Shown here: piece by piece, positions 46,015-53,440 of the stretch
Position numbering within the stretch: the stretch's first letter is position 1
Layout of the letters: each line of letters starts with the position of its first letter
DNA from: Terracoccus sp. 273MFTsu3.1
GTDB taxonomy: Bacteria; Actinomycetota; Actinomycetes; Actinomycetales; Dermatophilaceae
Assembly: GCF_000383675.1 (NCBI RefSeq)
Contig: NZ_KB911820.1
Location: 124,001 to 188,000, forward strand
Length of the DNA: 64,000 nucleotides
Direction of reading: 5' to 3'
The notes under the pieces: model-generated
Databases searched by the model: none
Told to the model about the DNA's origin: nothing
The model's input: the letters and a program-made list of their open reading frames with translations, nothing else
Made by a program: the position numbers and the translations under genes

Positions 46015-46860
46015 TCAGCGGATCGGTGACGCGTACTGGAAGTCGACCGAGCCCGAGTATGCCGGGAACTCGATCGAGGCGTGGGTGTGCAGGGCGTAGC
46101 CGAGACCGACCGCGTCGACGTACTGCTTGTAGATGTTGACCGAGGCGTCGGCGTCGAGTCCCTGCTGCATGCGGTCGACGTCGCCGATGGCGGTGATCCG
46201 GTAGGGCGGCGCGTAGACGCGGCCCTGGAGGATGAGGGTGTTGCCGACGCAGCGGACGGCGCTCGTCGAGATGACCCGCTGGTCCTGGATCATCATCGCC
46301 TCGGCGCCAGAGGTCCAGAGCGCGTTGACGACGGCCTGGACGTCCTGCTGGTGCACGACGATGTCGTCGGCGGTGAAGCCGTCGGGCAGGGAGTCCGCGG
46401 TGCGCTTCGCGTCGTCGAGGGTCACCTCGAGCGCGGCGCCCCGGACCTTCGTCGTCGCGGCCGGGGCGGCGAGCTCGTCGGCGGCGCGGGTCAGGCTCGA
46501 GAGGTGCTCGTCGGTGGGGGCGTTCGTCTTCGACAGCGCCTCGACCTCCTTCTGCAGCCCGTCGAGGACGCTGGCCTTCTCGGCGACGCGGGAGTCACCC
46601 TCCATGATCAGCTGCGGCAGGTCGCGGTCGGCGCGGAGGTCGCGACCCTGCGCGGTCTGGAAGCTCATCGCGAACATCACGCCGGCGGAGGCCATGACGA
46701 CCGGGACGAGCAGGCCCCACGTCAGGCGGGGTCGGCGACGGGAGGGCCCGGGGGACGCTGCACTGTCGCCGGCGACGCCGGCGACGCCGGCCGTCGCCGA
46801 TTCTGGCTGTTCGGCCGACTCGGCGTGCACGGGCGGCTCAGGCTGCTCGGCGTCCGTCAT
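46015..46860 (-). CDS. DUF881 family membrane protein
   Basis: The 281-residue product has an acidic N-terminus, one membrane helix near residues 47-68 (LTWGLLVPVVMASAGVMFAM), a short coiled region (VAEKASVLDGLQKEVEALS) and a conserved DUF881 domain containing VVNALWTSGAEAMMIQDQRV. It resembles mycobacterial Rv0012 and Rv1823/Rv1825-type cell-wall proteins. It is thought to act in cell division or cell wall assembly; mechanism unknown. Gene order beside trpG is conserved. Confidence 0.88.
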   Translation of the reverse strand: MTDAEQPEPPVHAESAEQPESATAGVAGVAGDSAASPGPSRRRPRLTWGLLVPVVMASAGVMFAMSFQTAQGRDLRADRDLPQLIMEGDSRVAEKASVLDGLQKEVEALSKTNAPTDEHLSSLTRAADELAAPAATTKVRGAALEVTLDDAKRTADSLPDGFTADDIVVHQQDVQAVVNALWTSGAEAMMIQDQRVISTSAVRCVGNTLILQGRVYAPPYRITAIGDVDRMQQGLDADASVNIYKQYVDAVGLGYALHTHASIEFPAYSGSVDFQYASPIR

Positions 46861-46912
46861 GACTCGTGTCCTCGCTCGCGCGGACCCTCCGCGCCGCCTC
46901 CATTGTGCCTCG

Positions 46913-47719
46913 TCACGGCTCGCGGACCGACCGAAGGTAGGGCGCGCAGGGGGAGAGCTCGCTCGTCTGGGTGCCTCCACGGAGGGCGAGCGTCGCCGCC
47001 GCACGGTTGGGCGCGCCGAGCTGGGTGACGAGGTGGGAGATGTCGGCCGCGACGGTGCGCAGCGAGACACCGAGCTCGCGGGCGATCGCGGCGTCCTTGG
47101 TGCCCACGACGAGGCGCCGGGCGACGAGGCACTGCCGCGGGGTGAACGGTGGGCTCGTCCCCTCGGGGACGGCGCGCCTCGATCGGGCCAGGGTCTCGTG
47201 CCACAGCGAGAGGACGCGGTCGACGACGTCGGACCGGGTGGCGAGCCAGGCGGTGGGGAAGCCGTCCTCGCTGAGCGGTCCGGCCACGATCGCCGTGGCC
47301 TCGTCGGCGATGATGCACTGGAACTGGGCGGGCCCGACCCGGACGTCGGGCTTCTCGGACGACAGGAGCGGGTTGAGCCGGAGGGTGCGCTCCGTGGTGA
47401 TGGTGATCAGCGTGAGGCCGCGCTCGATCGAGCGCGCGTTCGTCGTGCGGCTGCCGTCGACGGGGTCGAAGTTCATGAGCGGCTGGATCGACCAGACCGA
47501 GCGGTGGGTCAACGGCTCGACCGCCGTCGCCAGGTTGCGCTCGATCTGCTCGGCGCCGACCCCGAGCCGGCGGAACCCGGGGGTCCTGCCCCCGGTGAGG
47601 CTGGTGACGGCGAGCGCGTTGACGACGGACGAGAGCTCGACGGCGGCCGCGGCCAGCGAGGGTGCTCTCAGCTGCGCGTCGTCCCTGCTCGCTCCGGAAC
47701 CCGACGTCGGGCTGGTCAT
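46913..47719 (-). CDS. LuxR-type HTH transcriptional regulator
   Basis: The 268-residue product has a C-terminal LuxR helix-turn-helix (FTPRQCLVARRLVVGTKDAAI, then ARELGVSLRTVAADI) and an N-terminal domain of about 180 residues without a receiver motif, resembling the TrmB-linked or PLD-like regulatory fold found in some actinobacterial LuxR proteins. The ligand is unknown. It is an addition to the usual trpG-crgA order. ATG 47719 has AGGGGA seven bases upstream. Confidence 0.78.
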   Translation of the reverse strand: MTSPTSGSGASRDDAQLRAPSLAAAAVELSSVVNALAVTSLTGGRTPGFRRLGVGAEQIERNLATAVEPLTHRSVWSIQPLMNFDPVDGSRTTNARSIERGLTLITITTERTLRLNPLLSSEKPDVRVGPAQFQCIIADEATAIVAGPLSEDGFPTAWLATRSDVVDRVLSLWHETLARSRRAVPEGTSPPFTPRQCLVARRLVVGTKDAAIARELGVSLRTVAADISHLVTQLGAPNRAAATLALRGGTQTSELSPCAPYLRSVREP

Positions 47720-48121
47720 TGCATCGTCCCCTGATCTGCTGTCCGTGACAGCCAGCATGCCCGGTTCCGGGCTCAGGTCAACTCGATGAGCGCACCCCGC
47801 GCTGCACGTTCGTGCAACGGAGGAAGCGCAGACGCGACACACGGACCGGCGCCTGTCATCCTCGACCCGGTCACCGGGTGTGGATCGGCGGCGGGCGGGG
47901 CGCAGACAGGGGGCGCATCCGCCCGCTCGCCGTCGACACCGGAGCCACCCGTCGGGGTGCCCCTCGAGACGTTCTCGAGGGGCACCGCCGAGCGCAGGGG
48001 GCAGCCGGAGCGACCGGTACGTCCGGGGAGACCGCCCCGATCACCGGGCAGGCACGCCTGCGCGGGGACGCCGAGCGCGTCATTGGTTACCCTTGCCTCA
48101 ACTCAGAGCAAGGAGAACGCA
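47720..48121. other. 402-bp divergent spacer upstream of crgA
   Basis: No gene was seen. It holds the LuxR promoter, a perfect hairpin at 47956-47986, an ACCCGGTCACCGGGT near-palindrome near 47866-47880, and a TACCCT element near 48087 that may be the crgA -10. Confidence 0.6.
47956..47986. repeat. Perfect 14-bp inverted repeat with 3-base loop
   Basis: GGTGCCCCTCGAGA pairs with TCTCGAGGGGCACC across CGT. It sits in a divergent promoter region where a terminator is not expected, so it may be an operator or an attenuator in the crgA leader. Confidence 0.8.
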
Positions 48122-48373
48122 GTGCCCGAGTCCAAAGGCCGCGACCACAAGGCGGCGGCATACACCCCGCCCCGCACGAGCAAGGCCGCCGAGCCCAACC
48201 CCACCTGGTGGGCGCCCGTCTTCATCACGCTGCTCGTCCTCGGGCTGCTGTGGATCGTCGTCTACTACGTGACCGAGTACAAGTACCCCATCGGGTCCAT
48301 CGGCGTCTGGAACCTCGGCGTGGGTTTCGTCCTGCTCATGGGTGGGTTCATCATGACCATGCGGTGGCGCTGA
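48122..48373 (+). CDS. crgA: CrgA: cell division membrane protein
   Basis: The 83-residue product has a basic N-terminus and two membrane helices (APVFITLLVLGLLWIVVYYV and GVWNLGVGFVLLMGGFIMTM), the classical CrgA layout. CrgA links FtsZ, FtsQ and PbpA at the division site. The start is GTG 48122 with AAGGAG six bases upstream. Its place near trpG and ppiA is conserved. Confidence 0.93.
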   Translation: MPESKGRDHKAAAYTPPRTSKAAEPNPTWWAPVFITLLVLGLLWIVVYYVTEYKYPIGSIGVWNLGVGFVLLMGGFIMTMRWR

Positions 48374-48408
48374 GCCCCAGCCGAACCCCGCACCGACCCG
48401 CATCCACG

Positions 48409-48445
48409 AGGGCCGCTCCTGTCATCACGACGGAGCGGCCCTTTT
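48409..48445 (+). terminator. Intrinsic terminator after crgA
   Basis: AGGGCCGCTCC pairs with GGAGCGGCCCT over a 12-base loop and is followed by TTT. The T-run is unusual in this high-GC genome. Confidence 0.85.
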
Positions 48446-48679
48446 GCACACACCCCACCGGACGCCGGCTGTCCACACCTGTGGACAGCCGGCGTCCGGC
48501 TTTCACGTCCACAGCTGTGGATGACGGCCGTGCACAACCTCCAGCGCGGATGGCGCGAGTTATCCACACGGTTGTCCCCAGCTGGGGATGAATGACACGT
48601 GTGTAACTACATCCACAGGCTTATCCACACCCGGTGGACAACTCTCGGCTCGCCACGGTGGAGAGGGGCCCGATGACGG
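48446..48679. promoter_or_regulatory. DnaA-box cluster between crgA and P-loop gene
   Basis: Two perfect DnaA boxes (TTATCCACA) lie at 48560-48568 and 48621-48629. Near matches include CTGTCCACA at 48469-48477 and its inverse at 48480-48488, TCCACAGCTGTGGA at 48508-48521, TTGTCCCCA at 48572, ACATCCACA near 48609, and GGTGGACAA (reverse of TTGTCCACC) near 48632. The region is less GC-rich than its surroundings. It is unlikely to be the main origin, since no dnaA or dnaN flanks it. It may bind DnaA to limit or aid initiation. Confidence 0.75.
48458..48499. repeat. 42-bp palindrome, 20-bp perfect arms
   Basis: The arm at 48458-48477 is the exact reverse complement of 48480-48499, with CC between. 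Its centre carries two head-to-head DnaA-box-like CTGTCCACA sequences. It lies 13 bases after the crgA terminator. Confidence 0.9.
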
Positions 48680-49264
48680 TCAGAGCCGAGGGAGCCCGAG
48701 CTCGTCGACGACCCGCTCGGCCGTCGCCCGGGCGTCGCCGTGCGCGTTGTCCAGGCGCAGGTGACGGTGACCCGGCAGCAGCCGCTCGCCGTCCCGCGCG
48801 GGGTCGGTGTTGAGGCGTGCCCGTGACTCGAGCTCGACGACGTGGGAGCGGGCCCACTCGACGTCGCGCTTGCTGCGCTTGTGGTCCATCCGGTCGGTGC
48901 CACCCTCGCGGGCCAGCCGCACGTCCTGCGGTGCATAGAGCTCGACGACGTCGATCGGTGCGCCGGCACGCTCGACCGGCTCGACGAGCTCGTGCAGCTG
49001 CGCGAGGTCGCCGGGGTGCTCGAGGTCGATGGCGAAGGTGAAGACGAGGCCGGGCAGGTCGGCGACGACCGACTCGGCGATGACCTCGCGGCGGATCAGG
49101 CCGTTGATCCGCTGGAACGAGGGCGTGCCGAAGTCGTAGACCCCGAGCAGCGGCTCGATCGACATGTGGTTGTGGAAGAGCCGAAAGCCGGTCAGGTCGC
49201 ACACGGCACGGCCCACCGTCATCTTGCCGACGGCCGGCGGGCCGGTGACGCAGACGAGGTGCAC
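48680..49264 (-). CDS. P-loop ATP-binding protein, kinase-like
   Basis: The 194-residue product has a Walker A motif GPPAVGKMTVG at residues 8-18 and then FRLFHNHMSIEP, like small nucleoside or shikimate kinase-type proteins. Substrate unknown. The start is GTG 49264, seven bases after the rhomboid stop with GAGG upstream, so it is probably expressed with rhomboid. It is inserted between crgA and rhomboid compared with the usual order. Confidence 0.75.
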   Translation of the reverse strand: MHLVCVTGPPAVGKMTVGRAVCDLTGFRLFHNHMSIEPLLGVYDFGTPSFQRINGLIRREVIAESVVADLPGLVFTFAIDLEHPGDLAQLHELVEPVERAGAPIDVVELYAPQDVRLAREGGTDRMDHKRSKRDVEWARSHVVELESRARLNTDPARDGERLLPGHRHLRLDNAHGDARATAERVVDELGLPRL

Positions 49265-49271
49265 GCTGACC

Positions 49272-50222
49272 TCAGCCGAAGATGCTGAGCTCGCGGATGG
49301 CCTCGGGCACCGTGAGGTACTTGACGACGGTGACCGCGACGAGCAGCACGAGGACGGCGCTGAGCGCGGCCCACACGAGGTGGCGGACGCCCTGTCGCCG
49401 GAAGACGACGATGACGCCGGCGCAGACGACGCCGGTGACGAGGCCGCCCAGGTGGGCCTGCCACGAGATGCCGGGGTAGAAGAAGCCGAAGGCCGCGTTG
49501 ATGGCGATCGTCGCGTACATCGCCGCCGAGGATCGTCCGAGGTGTCGGTTGAGCACGAGGAGGGCGCCGAAGAGGCCGAAGATCGCGCCGGACGCCCCGA
49601 CGACCGGGGTGAGCCACGCGTCGTCGAGACCGGCCCGCAGGCCGGGGATCGTCGGCGAGCCCGCGAGGAGCGTCACGGCGACCTGTCCGCCGATGCCGCT
49701 GATGAGGTAGAGCGCCGCGAACCGGGCCCGACCGAGCATCGGCTCGAGGTACTGCCCGAGGGTCCACAGCGCGAACATGTTGAGCAGGATGTGGAAGATC
49801 GTCTGCGGGGAGTGGAGGAAGGCCGCGGTGACGAAGCGCCACGGCTCGGTCCACCCGACGACCGGCGCGAACGCGAAGTTCTGCGTGACGTTCGGGTTGG
49901 CCCGCTGCGCGAGGTAGGCGACGGCGCAGACCGCGATGATCGTGTAGGTGACGACGGGCGTGCCGTCGGTCGCCCGCCCTCCGAACACGGTGCGCGCGCT
50001 CGGCGTCGTGCGAGCGGCCTCACGGACGCAGTCGACGCACTGGATGCCCACGGCGGCCGGGCGCTGGCACTCCGGGCAGGCCGGCCGGCCGCAGCGCTGG
50101 CAGCGGACGTAGGCCTCCCGGTCGGGGTGGCGCGGGCACACGGACGGACCGGCAGCGGGCTGCGGGACCCCCGGCTCGAACGGGGGCTGACCCTGCTGGC
50201 CACTGGGTGGGTTGTCAGACAA
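49272..50222 (-). CDS. Rhomboid intramembrane serine protease
   Basis: The 316-residue product has an N-terminal zinc-finger segment (CPRHPDREAYVRCQRCGRP, then CPECQ and CVDC) and six or seven membrane helices with catalytic Ser in VVGASGAIFGLFGALL and catalytic His in SWQAHLGGLVTG. The HILLNM helix is typical. It cleaves membrane-embedded substrates. The equivalent gene lies beside ppiA in many actinobacteria. Confidence 0.9.
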   Translation of the reverse strand: MSDNPPSGQQGQPPFEPGVPQPAAGPSVCPRHPDREAYVRCQRCGRPACPECQRPAAVGIQCVDCVREAARTTPSARTVFGGRATDGTPVVTYTIIAVCAVAYLAQRANPNVTQNFAFAPVVGWTEPWRFVTAAFLHSPQTIFHILLNMFALWTLGQYLEPMLGRARFAALYLISGIGGQVAVTLLAGSPTIPGLRAGLDDAWLTPVVGASGAIFGLFGALLVLNRHLGRSSAAMYATIAINAAFGFFYPGISWQAHLGGLVTGVVCAGVIVVFRRQGVRHLVWAALSAVLVLLVAVTVVKYLTVPEAIRELSIFG

Positions 50223-50301
50223 CGGGGGTCCCCCTGCCGGTCACGTCCGTGGGCGATGGTTCGGTGGTGCGGATGGAGCTGTCGTGCGGTGGAGCGGAGG
50301 C

Positions 50302-50820
50302 TCAGTCCTCGATGGTGACCGAGTTGATGACGACGTCCTCGACGGGCTTGTCGTTGGCACCGGTGGCGACGGCACCGATCGCGTCGACGACGTCGCGAGA
50401 CGCCTGGTCGGCGACCTCACCGAAGATCGTGTGCTTGCCCTGGAGCCAGGTCGTCGCAGCGGTCGTGATGAAGAACTGCGAGCCGTTCGTGCCCTTGCCC
50501 ATGCGCTTGCCGGCGTTGGCCATGGCGAGGATGTAGGGCTTGGTGAAGTCCTTGTCGGGGCTGATCTCGTCGTCGAACGCGTAGCCCGGACCGCCGAAGC
50601 CCTGACCGATCGGGCAGCCGCCCTGGATCATGAAGTTCGGGATGATGCGGTGGAAGATCAGGCCGTCGTAGAACGGGGTCGGGTTGGTCCGGCCGGCGTC
50701 GTCCTTGTACTCCTTCTCGCCCTTGGCGAGACCGACGAAGTTCTCCACGGTCTTCGGGGCCTGGTGCTCGAAGAGGTCGATGACGATGTCACCGCGGTTC
50801 GTGTGCAGGGTTGCCTTCAT
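50302..50820 (-). CDS. ppiA: Cyclophilin-type peptidyl-prolyl isomerase
   Basis: The 172-residue cytosolic cyclophilin shows FHRIIPNFMIQGG with the catalytic Arg, and GTNGSQFFIT. It catalyses proline isomerisation. It corresponds to the ppiA gene located near gyrA and tRNA-Ala in mycobacteria, but here about 12 kb separates it from the tRNAs. No signal peptide is visible. Confidence 0.93.
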   Translation of the reverse strand: MKATLHTNRGDIVIDLFEHQAPKTVENFVGLAKGEKEYKDDAGRTNPTPFYDGLIFHRIIPNFMIQGGCPIGQGFGGPGYAFDDEISPDKDFTKPYILAMANAGKRMGKGTNGSQFFITTAATTWLQGKHTIFGEVADQASRDVVDAIGAVATGANDKPVEDVVINSVTIED

Positions 50821-50993
50821 GGGCCCAATCCTCGCACGACCGAGCACGTATGCCGTCCGGGCGGGTATGCGGCAGCAGTGGCGGAACGCTGGGGGTGGAC
50901 CCACCGTTGGCCTAGGAGAAGGATCATCCTCACAGCAGTCGAGGACGCGACCCGATGACAGCCGGCCCGGAGCCGGCGGAGGACGGAGTGCCG

Positions 50994-51620
50994 ATGTCGT
51001 TCATGGACAAGCTGAAGAAGAAGGCCGAGGAGCTCGACCTCGAGACCAAGGCCAAGCAGCTGCAGGACGCCGCCGCGCAGGCGGCGAAGCAGGCGCGTGA
51101 GAAGGCGGGCGACTACGCCGCCCAGAACCGCGAGAAGATCGACGGCTACGTCGAGACGGCCACGACGAAGATCGACGAGAAGACCGAGGGCAAGTACGCC
51201 GACAAGGTGGCCAAGGTCAGGGAGCACGTCGACCGCGGCGTCGACAAGGTCGCCGAGGGCCACACCTCGGGACCGTCGACCGCCACCGGCGCTGCCGCCG
51301 CGGCGGGAGCCACGGACGTGACGGGCGGCGACCCCTTCCCGGTCGACCCCGACGCCCCCGCTCCGGTGTCGGCCAGCCCGCTCGAGGCCCCGGCCCCGAT
51401 CGACCGCCCGACGCCGGTCGACGAGCGCGGTTTCGACGCCGCCGCGGGAGACGTGCCGGTCCCGACCCGCGAGGCGCTCACCGACACGACCCTCGAGGAC
51501 ACCGTCCTCGGTCTCGACCACCCGCCGACGTCGCCGGCCGCACACCCGGACGCGCCGGCTCCCGAGGACGCCGACGCCGCCCCGCGCGTGCCCCGACCGC
51601 CGCACGACGCCACGAGCTGA
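50994..51620 (+). CDS. MT0933-like antitoxin-family protein, extended
   Basis: The 208-residue product begins with a Lys/Glu/Ala-rich helix of about 85 residues (MDKLKKKAEELDLETKAKQL, then REKIDGYVETATTKIDEKTE) resembling the MT0933/Rv0909 antitoxin-type family, then a Pro/Ala/Asp-rich disordered tail. No toxin partner is adjacent. ATG 50994 has GGAG five bases upstream; an ATG at 50955 would add 13 residues. Function as an antitoxin is doubtful; a helical chaperone or stress protein is equally possible. Confidence 0.65.
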   Translation: MSFMDKLKKKAEELDLETKAKQLQDAAAQAAKQAREKAGDYAAQNREKIDGYVETATTKIDEKTEGKYADKVAKVREHVDRGVDKVAEGHTSGPSTATGAAAAAGATDVTGGDPFPVDPDAPAPVSASPLEAPAPIDRPTPVDERGFDAAAGDVPVPTREALTDTTLEDTVLGLDHPPTSPAAHPDAPAPEDADAAPRVPRPPHDATS

Positions 51621-51744
51621 CCGCGGGGCGTGACGGCATACGCGACCGGCATCGGTGACGATGCCGTCCACGCACGGGGGCAACCGTGCGGTGCGTGGCC
51701 GAAGTTGGCAGGATGGGTAAGGACGAGTGGACTTAGGAGGACGT

Positions 51745-52929
51745 ATGTTCCGAACCAAGCAGTCCCGCACGGAGGCTGCAGTTGACCAGGCACGCTCCGC
51801 AGCAGCCGATCTCGGCTCGGCGGCAGGTGACCGGCTCGGCACGCTGAGAGACAGCGCCGCTGACACCGCGAGCGATGCCGCCGCGGCCGCCAAGGATCGC
51901 GCGTATGCCGCGAAGGACGCTGCGGCGCCGGCCGTCCAGGACGCCGCCGACGCGGCGCGTGAGCGGCTCGTGGCGGCCAAGCAGGCGGCGACGCCGGCGC
52001 TCCAGGACGCGGCCGACACGGCCCGTGAGCGCTTCTACGACGCTGCGGCCACGGCCAAGGACGCCGCGGGCGACGCGCTCCACGAGGCGGCCGACCGCGC
52101 CAAGCCGAAGGTGGAGGCCGCCCAGTCGACGCTCGTCGACACGGTGCTGCCCAAGGTCGGTGCGGCCATCGCGACCGCGGCAGCCGCTCTCGCGGCCGGT
52201 GCCGAGCAGGCTCGCGAGGCGGCCCAGCCGCACCTCGAGCAGGCGGCCGCCCAGGCCAAGGAGACGGCTGCCGTCGGTGGCCACCGCGCCCACGACGCCT
52301 ACTGGGTGCTCAAGGGTGACGCGGTCGCCAAGAAGCGTGGCGGCAAGGGCAAGTGGCTCATCGCCATCGGCCTGACCGCTGCCGCTGTCGCGGCGGTCGC
52401 GGCCTTCCGCAAGCAGAAGCAGGCCGACGACCCGTGGGCCACGCCGCTCGACTCGCGCGCCGGTGCGGGCGCCGGTGGCTCGACGACCTCGGCTCTTGCA
52501 TCCGACGCGGCGAAGCTCAAGGACAAGGCGGCCGAGCAGGTGGGCCACGCCAAGGACGCCGTCACCGACGCCGCGAGCAAGGCCAAGGAGAAGGGCTCCG
52601 AGCTCGCCGACGCCGCCAAGGACAAGGCCGGCGACCTCGCCGCCAAGGGCCAGGCCGCCATCGCCGACGCGAAGGACCGCTCCGGCGAGGCCGTCGACGA
52701 CGCCACTGACGCGACGACCGACGCGGCGACCGACGCGGTGGACGAGCTCGCGGGCGCACCCGCGACCGCCGAGGGCGAGGTCACGGCGGTCGACGCCGCG
52801 CCCGACTCCGACGCGATCACGTCCGAGGCGGTCGAGGGCGGCACGATCAACGGCGCCTCGACGAAGTCGTCACCGCGTGGCTCGGCCAAGGCCAAGCTCG
52901 CGCAGGAGAACGGCGACAGCACGAAGTGA
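51745..52929 (+). CDS. Ala-rich amphipathic-helix (apolipoprotein/LEA-like) membrane protein
   Basis: The 394-residue product has long Ala/Asp/Lys heptad-like helices with 11-mer-like repeats (DAADAARERLVAAKQAATPA), a membrane helix near residues 212-230 (KWLIAIGLTAAAVAAVAAF), more helical repeats and an acidic tail. It resembles DUF5324-type proteins seen near ppiA in Streptomyces; that match is inference. AGGAGG lies four bases before ATG 51745. A desiccation or membrane-scaffolding role is possible. Three hairpins follow the stop. Confidence 0.75.
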   Translation: MFRTKQSRTEAAVDQARSAAADLGSAAGDRLGTLRDSAADTASDAAAAAKDRAYAAKDAAAPAVQDAADAARERLVAAKQAATPALQDAADTARERFYDAAATAKDAAGDALHEAADRAKPKVEAAQSTLVDTVLPKVGAAIATAAAALAAGAEQAREAAQPHLEQAAAQAKETAAVGGHRAHDAYWVLKGDAVAKKRGGKGKWLIAIGLTAAAVAAVAAFRKQKQADDPWATPLDSRAGAGAGGSTTSALASDAAKLKDKAAEQVGHAKDAVTDAASKAKEKGSELADAAKDKAGDLAAKGQAAIADAKDRSGEAVDDATDATTDAATDAVDELAGAPATAEGEVTAVDAAPDSDAITSEAVEGGTINGASTKSSPRGSAKAKLAQENGDSTK

Positions 52930-52979
52930 CACCCACCGGTGCCGGTCCCCTCGGGGTCCGGCACCGGACGGGGGAACAC

Positions 52980-53020
52980 AGAGAAGGACCCGGATGCCAT
53001 GGGCATCCGGGTCCTTCTCT
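52980..53020 (+). terminator. First of three hairpins, 19-bp stem
   Basis: AGAGAAGGACCCGGATGCC at 52980-52998 pairs exactly with 53002-53020 over a 3-base loop. It lies 50 bases after the helical protein stop. Confidence 0.88.
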
Positions 53021-53026
53021 GCTTGA

Positions 53027-53063
53027 GCTGGCTCGCTCCGACAGGGGGACAGAGCGAGCCAGC
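53027..53063. terminator. Second hairpin, 12-bp stem
   Basis: GCTGGCTCGCTC pairs with GAGCGAGCCAGC over 13 bases, seven bases after the first hairpin. Confidence 0.7.
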
Positions 53064-53070
53064 ACATGCA

Positions 53071-53107
53071 GAAGGGCTGGGCGCGGTTCGTGCGGGCCCA
53101 ACCCTTC
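53071..53107. terminator. Third hairpin, near-perfect 12-bp stem
   Basis: GAAGGGCTGGGC pairs with GCCCAACCCTTC with one mismatch. Three consecutive hairpins isolate the core from the inserted genes to the right. Confidence 0.6.
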
Positions 53108-53440
53108 GCTACCACCAGTCTAGACCCTGTCCGGCTGGTTGCGCGAGGGGCTCGATGAAGATTGCATCACATCAAGCGCGTCAGTTCGGTTCCTTCCACG
53201 CGTCACACCCACGAGATCCGGTGTCCCTGAAGGGACTCGGAGACTTGCGCCACCACCGAGCATGGCACCAGAGCCGACGTTGCGCCAGAGGAAGTTGCCG
53301 TGGATTCGCTGTGGGCTCCCAGGCCGGACGGAGCTCGTCCCGGACTGTCCGATTTGCCCGGAACTCTTGACGCCCCTTTCCGCCCACCTCTACGGTCCTA
53401 CCCACAGAGGGTGACTGATTGTGAGCGAAAGGATGCTTGA
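53108..53440 (+). promoter_or_regulatory. Promoter region of the GH31 gene
   Basis: No gene was seen in these 333 bases, which look less GC-rich than the window. TTGACG at 53367-53372 and TACGGT at 53391-53396, 18 bases apart, form a good housekeeping promoter. A ribosome site GAAAGGAT precedes ATG 53441. Confidence 0.65.

Noticed and set aside
48446-48679. This region as the primary oriC
   Set aside because: dnaA and dnaN are not adjacent, and the gyrA-linked DUF3566 gene places the canonical origin to the right of the window.
50994-51620. A toxin-antitoxin pair
   Set aside because: Although the N-terminus resembles an antitoxin family, no toxin gene is next to it; the neighbours are ppiA and a helical membrane protein.
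53071-53107. A tRNA-like structure in the third hairpin
   Set aside because: No anticodon arm or T-arm consensus; it is a plain hairpin with one mismatch.
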